Source: Ceratopteris richardii
Lineage: Eukaryota > Streptophyta > Polypodiopsida > Polypodiales > Pteridaceae
DNA length: 64,000 bases
Assembly (NCBI GenBank): GCA_020310875.1
Contig: CM035433.1
Location: 105,022,758 to 105,086,757 of the forward strand
Direction of reading: 5' to 3'
Notes under the pieces: model-generated
Told to the model about the DNA's origin: nothing
Database searches by the model: none
The model's input: the letters and a program-made list of their open reading frames with translations, nothing else
In this document: in pieces, positions 47,714-60,768 of the stretch
Layout of the letters: every line of letters begins with the position of its first letter
How positions within the stretch are numbered: position 1 is the stretch's first letter
Program-made: the position numbers and the translations under genes

Positions 47714-50700
47714 GATTTGAGTTCAAGGACATACAAGAAATTCAAGGGAATTCTAATAGTGAAGAAGCAAGACATGTAGACCATGTCCTTATGTACTTTT
47801 GAAGTACAAAGGTAATGATCTTGATACTCAGAACTCTTCTTGAATCAAGGAGCCTTAAAAGAGTACATTAGAGTACATGTGAGAATATGGTACCCAAATT
47901 AAAAAGCTACATAAGAACAACTATCAACAATGGAAAGTTGGAATGCCTAGCTTTCTCATGGGAAAGGGTTTATGAGGGCTTCTTATTAAAATGGATTCTA
48001 GGCCTAGATTGGGGGATAATACAACTCTTGATCAGTTGATGATCTTCAATGAATGCAGTAAAAGACATAAAAGGGTTATTTTCATCATATCCCATCTTTT
48101 TAGAAATGTAATGATAGGGCATATTTATGACCTAGACACTTCAATGGAAGTTTGCAAAGCCTTAGAAAGACTATACTCTACTTCAACTACAACTATGAAG
48201 ATTAAGTTGAAGAATGAACTCAACAATTTGAGGAAGAAGCCAAGTAGCAACATCAATAATTATATACTCAAAATCAAGGTCGTAAGTAATGCATTGGGTT
48301 CCATAAATTGTCACATAGATGTTGATGATCTAGTTGCATATACATTAGATGGGCTTAGGGATGATGTGAAGTGGAAGGGTTTCACCACTTTTATATATGT
48401 TCGAGATAATCCTCCTAAGTTTGAGAAATTAGTGGTCGAAATGGTCACTAAGGATATGAACAATAGAGGCTCAAAGGCATAGGGCAATGAAGCCCAAACA
48501 TTTTATGTAGGTAAAGGAAAAGGTAGAGAAACAAAGTAAGTTAGATACGGAGGTAAGAAAGGAAAAGGATCAAATAGAGACATTGACTAAGACCAATGGT
48601 GCAAAATCTTCTCATCAAGAGCAAGAGACACATTTGAGGAAGATGAGGAAGCTACAATGAAAGTCAAGATGCCAACAACAACTAAGATGGATGCTACATA
48701 TGTGGCAAGTATGAAAACTATGGAAGGGTTTGCTATCAGAGGGACAATATAAATTCATCATACAAAAGGCAAGGTAATTATGCATCTACTTAAAATTAGA
48801 ATGAATGTATGTTATCTATGATGCAAATGAGTGATTAAAACTCGAAAAGGTCAAGCACATGGTACATTGATAGTGGATGGAGCAATCACATGAGCTACAA
48901 AAATGACTTCTTCTTAGATATGCAAGTATCATCAACAAAAGGGCTTGTGGAGATAGACAATTATAACCCCCATGATATCATACATATATTTGGTGTTATT
49001 TTGGATGGTTCTCATAATTATATGTGTTTGAATGATGTTATTCATGTTCCCAAAATTAGAAAGAACCTTCTTTGTGTGGGTCAAATGGTTGGGAGAGGAT
49101 TGTAGTCAATTTCAACCACAGAGGATTTAAGGAAAACCGTAAAAAAGGGTACAGATTGGTGGCCAAGAACAAGAAGGACGGAAGGCTATTAACCTTGGAT
49201 GTGAAGGCATATTTCAACCATGCAACCTACTTCACACATGGAAATAGAAAGGTAGTAGAATTTGGATCTTTCGCAAAAAAGGTATGGACATATCAATACT
49301 CCTAGGTTGAAGGACATGGAGAAGAAGATTTTAGTGCTTGGACTACCAAACCTTCATAATCAAAATCTCAAGAACTTGTGTGAAGCTTTCCAATTGGGTA
49401 AGGAAATTAGGCTAGCATGTAACTATGTGAGTTATTAGCCACTTGATCTAGTTGATATAGATGGTTGGGGACCAACAAAGGAGAGCTCAAATGGAGGCAA
49501 TAGATATATTGTGACGTTCATTGATTTCATGAGGATTACTTGGCTTTACTACATGACACATAAGTCAGATGTCCTTTATTACTTCAAAAAATTCAAAGCT
49601 ATTATAAAAAAGGAATGTGATAGGTACATCAAATTTCTAATGTCATATGGAGGGAGATAACACTTCTCTAATGAGTTCTCTAATTTCTTGGAGACAAATC
49701 ATATGCAGGTATATACACCATATATACACCAGAACAGAATGGTGTGGCAAAAAGTAATAATATGTACATTCCAAAATGTGCTAAGGCTATAAGGAACCAT
49801 ATAAAAATGCCCAATTTCTATTGGGCTGATGTAGCAACCACTGCTATATACATCATGAAGAGAGCACGAGCATCACAAATACATTCTACAAAATTGTACG
49901 AAGCTTGGTATAATAAAAACGAAATGTCATCCTTGAGAGTCTTTGGTTGTACTTTGTATTTGTTAATACCAAGTGAATTCAGAATCAAACTCCATGATAG
50001 ATCATAAGTATCTATGCTCATAGGGTATGCAAGTGATCAAAAGGGATACATATGCTACAACCCCACAACCAAGGAGCTAAAGCTATCAAGAGATTTCAGA
50101 TTTGATGATTTTTTACCTTGATATTCTTTAAATATATTTATGTAGGCAAATGAAGATGAAGAAGGAATGACTTCAAGAGGAAATGAAGAGCTACAAAGCA
50201 TGTTTCTCAGTGGACCAAACGATTTGAGCAAAACTCCTTGTCATGGAATGGAGATAATCCTACATCACTTAAAATTAATGATGCAAATAACAAAGGTAAT
50301 GCCAGAATAATACAGATAGAAGAAGAGCTCAATGCAGACCATCATGCAAAGAAGTAGGAGATATAAAAGGTAAAAAAGAAATACCCAAATCAATGGAATG
50401 ATGAAATAAGAAGGTATGATAGGGTAGGGTATTGAGTTGAGAGACTTACCTATGATTCATTCATGGCTAGACAATATGCATATATGAGTAAAGGTGTTCA
50501 AGAACCCACGTGCTTTGAACAAGAACAAACATGCAGGGAATGGCAAGAGGCTAGGTATGAGGAGATTGTCTTTGGAAGATAATTACACTTGGACATTAGT
50601 GTTAAGGAAGAAAGACATGAAGATCATTGGGAACAAGTGGGTATATAAGGTAAGGAAGCATTTAAATGGTAACATTTATAGGTATAAAGCAAGGCTTGTA

Positions 50701-52517
50701 GCTAGGGGATTTGCTCAAATATATGGAGTGGACTATGAAGATACCTTTAGTCTTGTTGCCAAGATGACTACCATTAGAAAAAATCATTGCAAATGCAGGT
50801 AGCAAGCATTGGAAGATGTATCAAATTGATGTGAATTGTTTTTCAAAATAGAGAATTAGAGGAGGTAGTATACATGGACAAACTATTAGGATTTGAAGAC
50901 AAAATCAGAGGAGATTATGTTTGCAAGTTAAAGAAGGCACCCTATGGTATTGAGCAAGCTCTTAGAGCATGTAATGAAAGACTTGTAGACTACTTGATGA
51001 GCTCAAGGTATGAAAAGCAAAAAACTAAGTATTATACAAAAGAGAAGATGAAGCATCTATCTAGTTATGTGTGTATGTAGATGATTTTATTAATATAGTT
51101 GATCATGAAGAAGGCATCAAGGATGTTATGGAAAGGCTTGGGAATGAGTTTATGATCTCTCAAATCTTGGATATCTAATATAATTTTCTAGGTATTGAAG
51201 TCATATATAAAGATAATGGTATCTGGTGCATGTAGAGGAAATACATCTTGGATGTGTTGAAGAAGTATCAAATTACAGGTTACGAACCGCTGATAAACCA
51301 ATGGAAGAAAATATGAAAGTGACTTCAATTCAAGGCAATGAATTTTAGGATACACTCTTATATAGGTCAATAGTGGGATCTTTGAATGATGCCACTATCA
51401 CAAGACCTCATCTAGCATATACAATTGGTGTGATATCTCAATTTATGCACACACCTAGGGTTCCTTATTTATTTGCAGATAAAAGAGTTCTCAGACATCT
51501 CAGGGGTCCTTTGAATGAAGGCACTTTCTATCCTATTGAAGAATATTTGAAAGAGAGACCATATGCATATTTGTTGAATTGTATGCAAAGAAGATAGGAG
51601 GAGTACAAGCATATATGCAGTGATGCTAGGCAAGAAGGTAATTTCATGGATGGCAAAGAAGCAACCCACAATTACTCTATTTTTTTATAGAAGCTAAATA
51701 CAGAGCATCGACACAAGTTACATGTGAGATCATGTGGCTCATGAAGCCTATTATTGAGTTAAATTTGTAGTTCATTCAAGTTCCAATCATGTGTGAAAAC
51801 ATGAGTAGTGTGTACCTCTCTACCAATTCTATGTTTCATGCCAAGAGAAAACACATAGAGGTACATTACCACTACATTAGAGAAAAGATGTTGGCTAAGG
51901 AGGTACACATCCAACACACAAATACCAAGGATTAGTGTGCTAACATATTCACCAAAGCATTGGACCCAACCAAGCTAAGAAAGCTCAAAAGAGGCATTTG
52001 AATGATGGATCTAGGACGAAGACTTGAAGGTTGAAGCCTCAATGGAAGTCTTCAAAATCAAGCTCCAATCCTAGGAGCATATGACCCTTCTAAATTGATG
52101 CCACTTGGAGTATTTTGAATCAAGATTCCAAGCACAATTATTTGTGATTAAATTTGAATTCAAATCCCCCTTATAACTCTCAAATCAATCACTTATCACA
52201 TTTAGGTGTGATAAAACCTATATTCTAGGAAAGGATCTTCCTATTATTTAGGAATCTTTTCAAGGTTATATAAACACATGTTGTTCTTTGAATTGGTGGC
52301 TCCCGAATGTTTTTTCACTTAGAGAACTACAATAAGTTAGTATAGCCCTTTCTAAGAAAGCCCCTTGCTTGCTTGAGGATTCTCTTCAGACTTTGTGTAG
52401 CCATAGCTCACACTTTGATTGCTCTATTTAGATGCTACTTGGCTTTGAGTGTTGAGTAGAGTTTCATATTCATATGAAATCCATTTCTTGCAATCCTTGG
52501 TTCAATAGAGAGATACT
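47714..52517 (+). mobile_element. Ty1/copia fossil B2
   Basis: Same layout as B1: gag (about 48.0-48.5 kb, helical UBN2 type, MKIKLKNELNNLRKKPSSN), protease region (about 48.8-49.1 kb), integrase (about 49.3-50.1 kb), RT (about 50.5-51.1 kb), RNase H (about 51.4-52.0 kb) and a TATA-bearing tail interrupted by the second A2 copy. Heavily broken, with ten or more breaks. Confidence 0.85.
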
Positions 52518-52751
52518 TGTTGATATATTTAGGTAGTGATGTGCGTGGACACGTTAGGACTATCGGGGCACTTTTTTCCCTCTTTAGGAGTTTTTTTTGT
52601 CCCCTAGCTTGTATATATGCCTAGAGCCCTAATGGGTCAATTATCTTTATACATTCTAGTGGTAATACATTCAGTATTGTGTGTTGTGCTCCAAGCTTCT
52701 CCTTCTTCCTTTTGCTAGTAAAATACTTCCATAGACCTCAAACCCCACTCA
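52518..52751 (+). repeat. 5' LTR of duplicated A2
   Basis: 234 bp, nearly identical to 38800-39033, preceded by the same B-derived sequence (ttcaatagagagata). Confidence 0.85.
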
Positions 52752-54436
52752 ATTTTTATTAGAGTAGGTCGCCGCTTCATCTAGAGTGTTCTCAACACCT
52801 GTCTGATATAGTCTCAAAATCGCACAAAAATTGGTGAGCATACTCAAGATGATTAGGAGATCAAAACAAATTCATTTTGTTGTGTTGAAATTGCAATCTC
52901 AGCTTTTTTTTTGGCCTTTGAATGCGCTATCATAGTGCTTGTGCAGGCAATTTTATCTTTTTGTGCCAAAGATATATACAAGTTTTGGTTTGTCAATATA
53001 AGCATCTCAAAGTTTGCTAGAGATTTAGTAGAACTTGACAAGGTAGTTATCTTCAACTTTTTGAGATACAGTCATCTTTTTGCATTAGGGTATTTTAGTA
53101 AGTGACCATGGTTGAAAGTAGTGATGTATTTCGTATGTTGGCTATTGAGGATAAGTTGGATGATAACAATTACCCATTGTGGGATTATATGATGCATCAT
53201 GTATTGATTGCAAAAGGACTATGGAATATTGTGTAGGGTATTGAAAAACGTCCAAGAATGAGCATTTACCACCATTTTAACCTATCTTCTCATGAACACT
53301 GTATGTTTGTAGTAGACTCAGATGTTTGGTACTTTGATCTTGAGGAGACCAAACATATTACCTTGCAGCACAACTTCTTCACCTCACTCGAGACTGCTCC
53401 TATAGGAAATACTCTCATATGCACCAACAACTCCTCTTACCTTGTTATGGGAGTTGGTAAGATCATTCTAACTATTGCTGATGGTAGTTGTTTTACATTG
53501 TTAGATGCTTTATTTATACCAAGGATCAAGAAAAATCTATTATGAGTTTCAATGTTAGCCAAGATTGGCTTGATTGTGAAATTTGTTGATGATAGATGTA
53601 TAGTTCATGATCTGTCAAATAGAGATGTCATTATTGCTTCTGGCATTTTATGTCGTGAGCTGTATAAGCTCATAGACTATGAAAAATCTGTGAATGATTT
53701 AGCTTGTGCAATACATGATTCTCAGGCTTTGTTAGATGCAAAGCTTTGGCATGCACACTTTGGCCATCTGAATTTTGCTAGTTTGCTATGCCTACCGAAA
53801 TCTGAAATGGTGTCCTCTCCAGACCAAACTTGAGGCACCTGGTAAACATGTATTTGAAGGATGTATTTTGGGCAAAATGCAATGTTCCTTCTTCCCAAAA
53901 AATGGTTCAGTTTGAGCTTCCCAAAAATTGTAGCTTGTTCACAATGATGTCTATGGTCCTATGTAGACACCTTCTTTTGGGAAATATCTTTATTTCATGA
54001 CTTTCATCCATGATTTTTCCAGGCATGCATGGGTATATCCATTGAAGGAAAGTTCAAAGTATTTATGTGCCTCAAACAGTTTCTGGTTTTGGCTGAGAAT
54101 CTATCTGCATGTAAAATGGGCACCCTCCATTCTTATCGAGGGCGGGAATATATGTCTTCTTATGTTAATGCATTTCTAGCTAAACATGGGATAAAACATC
54201 AGTATACAATGCCATATACACCTCAGCAGAATGGAGTTTCTGAAAGGAAGAATAGGTCACTCATGGAGATGGCAAGGTGTATGGTCAAGAGTCACACTTT
54301 ACCACATAGTTTTTGGCTTGAGGTTGTTATGTGTGTAGCATATGTACTTAATAGGTGTCCCACTAAAGCATTGCATTCTATCACTCCATATGAGGCTTGG
54401 AATGGTCGTAAGTCATCTCCTGCTCACTTGCATGTT
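52518..54436 (+). mobile_element. Ty1/copia fossil A2, duplicated copy
   Basis: Same insertion as A2, carried along in the duplication: 5' LTR (52518-52751), gag and protease remnants (about 53.1-53.55 kb), GAG-pre-integrase and integrase (about 53.55-54.43 kb). It stops within integrase at the junction with A4. Broken, with several breaks. Confidence 0.85.
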
Positions 54437-54867
54437 TATTGGAAGTGGCCACAGTAGGCTGCTTCTTGCTCAACCAAGATATACATGAGCTACCAAGCAT
54501 GAAGAAAAAACCACTGGTAGACACACGAGTGTCATATCAACCAGCCCAATCGGAGTTAGAAAAAGCATGCAAATCTGGCGGTAGTGATCCCCCCTTGGGA
54601 TAAAACAACCCAAGTAGCCGAGTACCACTCTAGTAGCGAAAGATGCGCTTAACCGCCTTCCAATGTGTGACTCCTAGGAAATGCATAAACCTGCTCATCC
54701 GTGAGATAGCAAACTGAATATCTGGCTGAGTAATGCATAAGTAAATCAAGCATCCAACAGCCTGCTGATAGAGAACAGCATCAAATGCATCTCGAGCATC
54801 ATGGACTCAATCGTAAACTTGTCTCCATAGGAGTGGCAATAGGCTTACAGTCTTCAAGGCCAAAACA

Positions 54868-55854
54868 CTACAATAATGTGTCAATATATTTCGTTTGACA
54901 CAAAGCCATTCCACCATCAACTTGCATAAACTCAATGCCCAAATAGTGATGCAAATGCCCCAAATCAAACATCTCAAATGAGGCATGCAAATCAGCCTTA
55001 AAATCAGCAATATGCTTCTCAATAGGACCAATGAGCAGCATGTCGTGAACATAGACAACAATGATCAGAAGCACATCATTAGCATGCTTAACATATAAGG
55101 TGCTTTCAGTTGGACTATTCTCAAAACCATGTGCAATCAGATAGGCATGCATCTTCTCATACCAAGCACGTGGTGCTTGCTTTAAACCATATAACGCCTT
55201 CTTTAACATGCACACCTGGTTTTCATGCCCTTTCTGCAAAAAGCCACGGGGCTGAAAAACATACACTTCTTCATGCAAGTCATCATTCAGAAATGCTGTT
55301 TTAATGTCCAACTGATGTACATTCCAACCATGATGGGCTGCAAGTGCACAAATGCTCCGAATAGTAGTCATACGGCATGTAGGTGCAAAGGTCTCATCAA
55401 AATCAATGCCTCTTTCCTGCGCATAACCCTTTGCAACAAGCCTAGCCTTATAACTTTCAACTGTACCATTAGGTTTACGCTTCAGCTTGTATACCCACTT
55501 AGTTTCAATGGCCTTCTTGCCAGGAGGCAAGTCACATAAAGACCATGTACCATTCTTCATTATAACATCATATTCAGATTGCATAGCAGCCATCCAATTT
55601 TCTGAATTCTGTGCTTCATCAAAAGAAACAGGCTCATTCTCATCACAGAGACTAGACGTAGCCATAGCATAGCAATCTGATGCAAAGGAGACACTATGAG
55701 AGCTTGAACGAGTATGATATGACAAAGGTGCATCTAATTTGCTATCACGCAAAGTTTGCACCAGCCATTTTGGCATAGTTTTTGCCTGCTCAATATCAGC
55801 TCTCTCATCAACAACTGCATCATGTAAATCTGCATCATCATATGAAACCTGCAA
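54868..55854 (-). pseudogene. Copia A4 reverse transcriptase region
   Basis: RT landmarks as in A3: YKARLVAKGYAQERGIDFDE, QLDIKTAFLNDDLHEEVYV, KKALYGLKQAPRAWY and a VVYV..DMLLIG block. Confidence 0.9.
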
Positions 55855-58661
55855 AGGCTAAGAAGTTGCCTCATTAGGACCAGCACTAGACTGTCCACCT
55901 GTAAAAAGAGGCATCAAAGTATCATACATGTCTTTGGAGCTAACAGATGTCTCCTTAGTACATGAAAGCAATGACTGAATAGCATCTTCCACAAAGACGA
56001 CATCACGGCTCACCAAAATGCGTTTAGTCTATGGATGATACAGATGATAGCCTTTACTTTTAGAATTGTACCCAACAAAAATACATTTTACTGCCTTATC
56101 ATCCAATTTTCTATGATGTTGTTCAGGCACTAGTGCATATGCCAAACAACCAAAAACACGTAGATGAGCAACAGATGGCTTGCGATCATGCCAAGCCTCA
56201 TATGAAGTGATAGACTATAGCACTTTAGTGGGACACCTGTTCAGTACATATGTTGCACACATAACAGCCTCAAGCCAGAAACTATGTGGTAAAGCCTGAC
56301 TCTTGACCATCCACCTCGCCATCTCCATGAGTGACCTGTTCTTTCATTCAGCAACTCCATTCTGTTGAGGTGTATACGGCACTGTACACTGGTGTTTTGT
56401 CCCATGTTCAGCCAAAAATGCATTAAAATCAGAAGACATATATTCCCCCCCTTGATCAGAACAGAGGGTGCCCATTTTACATGCTGACAGATTTTCAGCC
56501 AAAACCAAAAACTATTTAAAGCACATGAACACTTCGGACTTTACTTTGAGTGGATATACCCATGCATGCCTGGAAAAATCATCAATGAAAGTCACGAATT
56601 AAAGGTAATTTCCAAAAGAGGGTGTCTACATAGGACCACAGACATCACTATGTAAAAGCTGCAGTTTCTGTGTAGCTCGAACTGAACCATTTTTTGGAAA
56701 GGAGGAATGCTGCATTTTGCCCAAAATACAACCTTCACAAACATGTTTTCCAGGTGCCTCAAGTTTGGGCAAAGAGGACACCATTTCAGATTTTTGCAGG
56801 CGTAGCAAACTAGCAAAATTCAGATGACCAAAGCGTGCATGCCAAAGCTTTGCATCTGACGTAGCCTGAGAATCATTTACTGCACATGCCAAATCATTTT
56901 CATATCTTTCATAGTCTATGAGCTTATACAACCCACGACATAAAATGCCAGAAGCAATAATAGCATCACCATTTGACAGATCATGAACTGTACATCTGTC
57001 ATCAACAAATTTCACAACCAAGCTAATCTTGGCTATTGCAAAAACTGATAACAGATTCTTGTTGATCCCTGGCACAAATAAAGCATCTGGCAAAGTGAAA
57101 GAACTACCATCAGTAGTAGTCAAAATGATCTTACCAACTCCCATAACAGGATAAGAGGAGTTGTTGGTGCATGTAACAATATTCCCTGTAGGGGCAGGCT
57201 CGAGTGAAGAGAAGAAACTACGCTGCGAGGTAATATGTTTGCTCGCCCCACTGTCAAAGTACCAAACATTTGAGTCTACTGCAGACATGCATTGATCATG
57301 AGAAGATGGGTCAAAACTGCAAACAGTAGTAAACGCCCATTCTTCTTCCTACACAAGATTTGCAGACTCTGTTTTTGGTGTAGAGACCTCTGTAACAACC
57401 ATTCCAGCCTCTTTCTTCTTTGCCTCTTTAGCAGCCAGTTTTGGACAGTTCTTTATGATATGATCATTCCCTTTATAGTACTTACAAAAACAATTTCTCC
57501 TTTTCTGATTTCTTCTCATCTTTATCTTCCTTCTTCGTATATGTAGAATTAGTAGATTCCTGCTTACTAGTTGAAGAGCTCCATTTTCCTTTGCCCTTCT
57601 GACTAGCCAAGAAAGCTTGATCTGCAACTCGCATAATGGACCTGTTTTGCCTGGACTGATCTTCCTGCAACGACACAACTCCTCAAATGACAAGGCATTT
57701 GGATTGCCTTTCATCATCAACCGAAGAGTAGAAGCAAAACTCTGATATGAACCAGGAAGTCCATTCAGAATGGTCTACACAAGTGAGCTATCTGGTATAA
57801 CCTCATCAGTAGAAATCAAATGTTCCTTCAAGTCTTTGATCTTTGTTAGGAAACTGTCCATAGAATCACCTTCATTCATGCTCACTCTCCAACTATTTTG
57901 GGAGGTAAGCAACACGAGCCTCATTCCTAGCTTGGTACAATGTGGAAAGTGTATCCCAAGCATCCTTAGTTGTTCTACAAGAGTGAATATGAGGAATAAT
58001 GGCATGTTTGATAGACAAAGCTATGAATGCATGTGCCTGGGCATCTCTACCATCCCAACGAATCTGCTCTGTAGTAGGTGCAGTAGAAATAGCAGTACGA
58101 ACAGGAATCTACGGAATATCATCTTCGACACCATCTTCATCAGCTCCAGCACCTGTATTTGCAGTACCTGTAGTCAAAGGTGTAACAAAACGTCTTTCAA
58201 CACCTTGCACAATGTTCCACAATACTTTTGCAACCAATACATGTCGATCATATAATCCCATAATGGGTAGTTGGTACTATCCAACTTATCCTCAACAGCC
58301 AACATACGGAATACATCACTACTTTCAGCCATGGCCGGTGACTAAAATACCTTGATGTAGAAAATTGACTGTATCTCAAAAAGTTGAACAGAAGTGCCCC
58401 AACCAATTCTACTAGACCTGTAGCAAACTTTGAGACGCTTATATTGATGAATAGAAACTGCTATATACCTTTGGCACAAAAAGACGAAATAGCCTGCATA
58501 AGCGCTGCGATAATGCGTTTTTTGAGGCCAAAACGAGCAAAGCCATTTTTATCTCTGAAACGCCCTGACTATGCTCACCAAATTTCGTGCCAATCTGAGA
58601 CTGCAAACGGAGGAGTGTCGACAGCGCCCTAGATGAAGTGATGACCTGCTCAGATACCAAT

Positions 58662-58890
58662 TGTTGGAGGTGGACGTCTACGAAAGCACGCGAACAGCAC
58701 AAGGAAGAAGAAGAAGCTTGAAGCACAACACACAATACTGAATGTATTACTAGAGAATGTACAAAGATAAGTAGCCCATTAGGGCAATAGGCATATATAA
58801 AAGCTGGGGAAAAAAGACTCCTAAAGAGGGAAAAAAGTGCCCCGGCAGTCCTAGTGTGTTCACACACATCACTACCTAAATCTATCAACA
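58662..58890 (-). repeat. 5' LTR of copia A4
   Basis: 229 bp with the TG..CA ends of family A, followed inside by a good initiator-Met-like primer site and outside by atatg (58891-58895). Confidence 0.9.
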
Positions 58891-59885
58891 ATATGAATGT
58901 TCCTACTCACAATTCTCTCAGCCTGATTACAATTAGACTCTCAGATCTTGATCATAGATGCATCAAATATGAAGTTAGATATGTACGAAAGGATTTCACA
59001 ATTGGTTAAGCACAGAAGGAGAAATTGGAGAAAAAGTGAGGCATGATTCTCAGAAATCACTTTTGTTCTCTTGAAAATACATCTAATGGATAATTCTTAT
59101 ACTCAGACTCACTTATTCATCATCTATGCATCCTCTATTCATCTATATTTCTTCTCTCCTATATTACACATCTATATAAAAGTATATATAGGTGTATATA
59201 TCAAGATTCATCACTATTACAAAGTGTATATGAGCTATTTGCAAGATTAATATACATGCGTTTGCAAACCATCTCTCTCTGAACCTTCTCTTCACTTTAT
59301 GCTTTATTCTTTCTCCTTTTCTTCATTCTTCATTCTTCAATCCTCTTTGTATTCATCAATTTATGATTGTCTTGCTCCAACAACTCCCCCTCAATCGTTA
59401 ATTGTGATTACCTGGCTCTTCTTTATACCTGCCATCTCTTTAAACCTCTACAACTTCGGTCCATCCAAGATCTTTATTAACAAATTTGCAACTTAATCTT
59501 TTGTAGTATTATACATGATCTCTATCTCTCTGTCACTCACCTTTTCTCTCAAGAAGTGATATTGAATCTCAATATGTCGGGTTCTGGCGTGAAACAGAGG
59601 GTTAGCTACCAAATACAAAGAACTCACATTGTCTCCATAAATGATAGGAACACTCTGATTGATGTCAAAACTCTTTATGAGAGTTCTCAACCATATGACC
59701 TCCTTTGTAGCCTCCACCATACCTTTTTTTGTAGATGATAAATCAATTGTGTGTTGCTTCTTAGAATACCAAGCAATCAATTTATCTCCCACATAACACA
59801 AATACCCATGTGTTGATCTTCTATCGTCAGAGTTACCTACCCAATCTACATCACTATATATCTTGATTCTTGTATCTGATGTAAA
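58891..59885 (-). mobile_element. Ty1/copia fossil E, RNase H plus 3' LTR part
   Basis: RNase H region at about 59.49-59.88 kb (SSTKKGMVEATKEVIWL, FHARTRHIEIQYHFLREK), then the purine tract gattgagggggagt (plus-strand complement 59384-59396) and an LTR starting tgttggagcaagacaatc, ending on the plus strand at 59382. About 490 bp of that LTR survive, up to the A4 edge at 58891. Everything 5' of RNase H is absent. Broken. Confidence 0.7.

Positions 59886-60768
<883 letters not shown>

Larger units (their letters stand above)
47689..54436 (+). repeat. Segmental duplication, copy 2 (B2 plus second A2)
   Basis: Second copy of 33957-40490, offset about 13.7 kb. It shares the B/A2 junction and ends where A4 begins at about 54437. 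Confidence 0.85.
54437..58890 (-). mobile_element. Ty1/copia fossil A4 with 5' LTR
   Basis: Coding order: 5' LTR (58662-58890), primer site TGGTATCTGAGC (58648-58659), gag (about 57.35-58.35 kb), protease and GAG-pre-integrase (about 56.6-57.3 kb), integrase (about 55.9-56.8 kb), RT (about 54.87-55.85 kb) and the start of RNase H. The rest of RNase H and the 3' LTR are missing at the junction with A2. It is closest to A3. Broken, with a handful of breaks. Confidence 0.9.
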
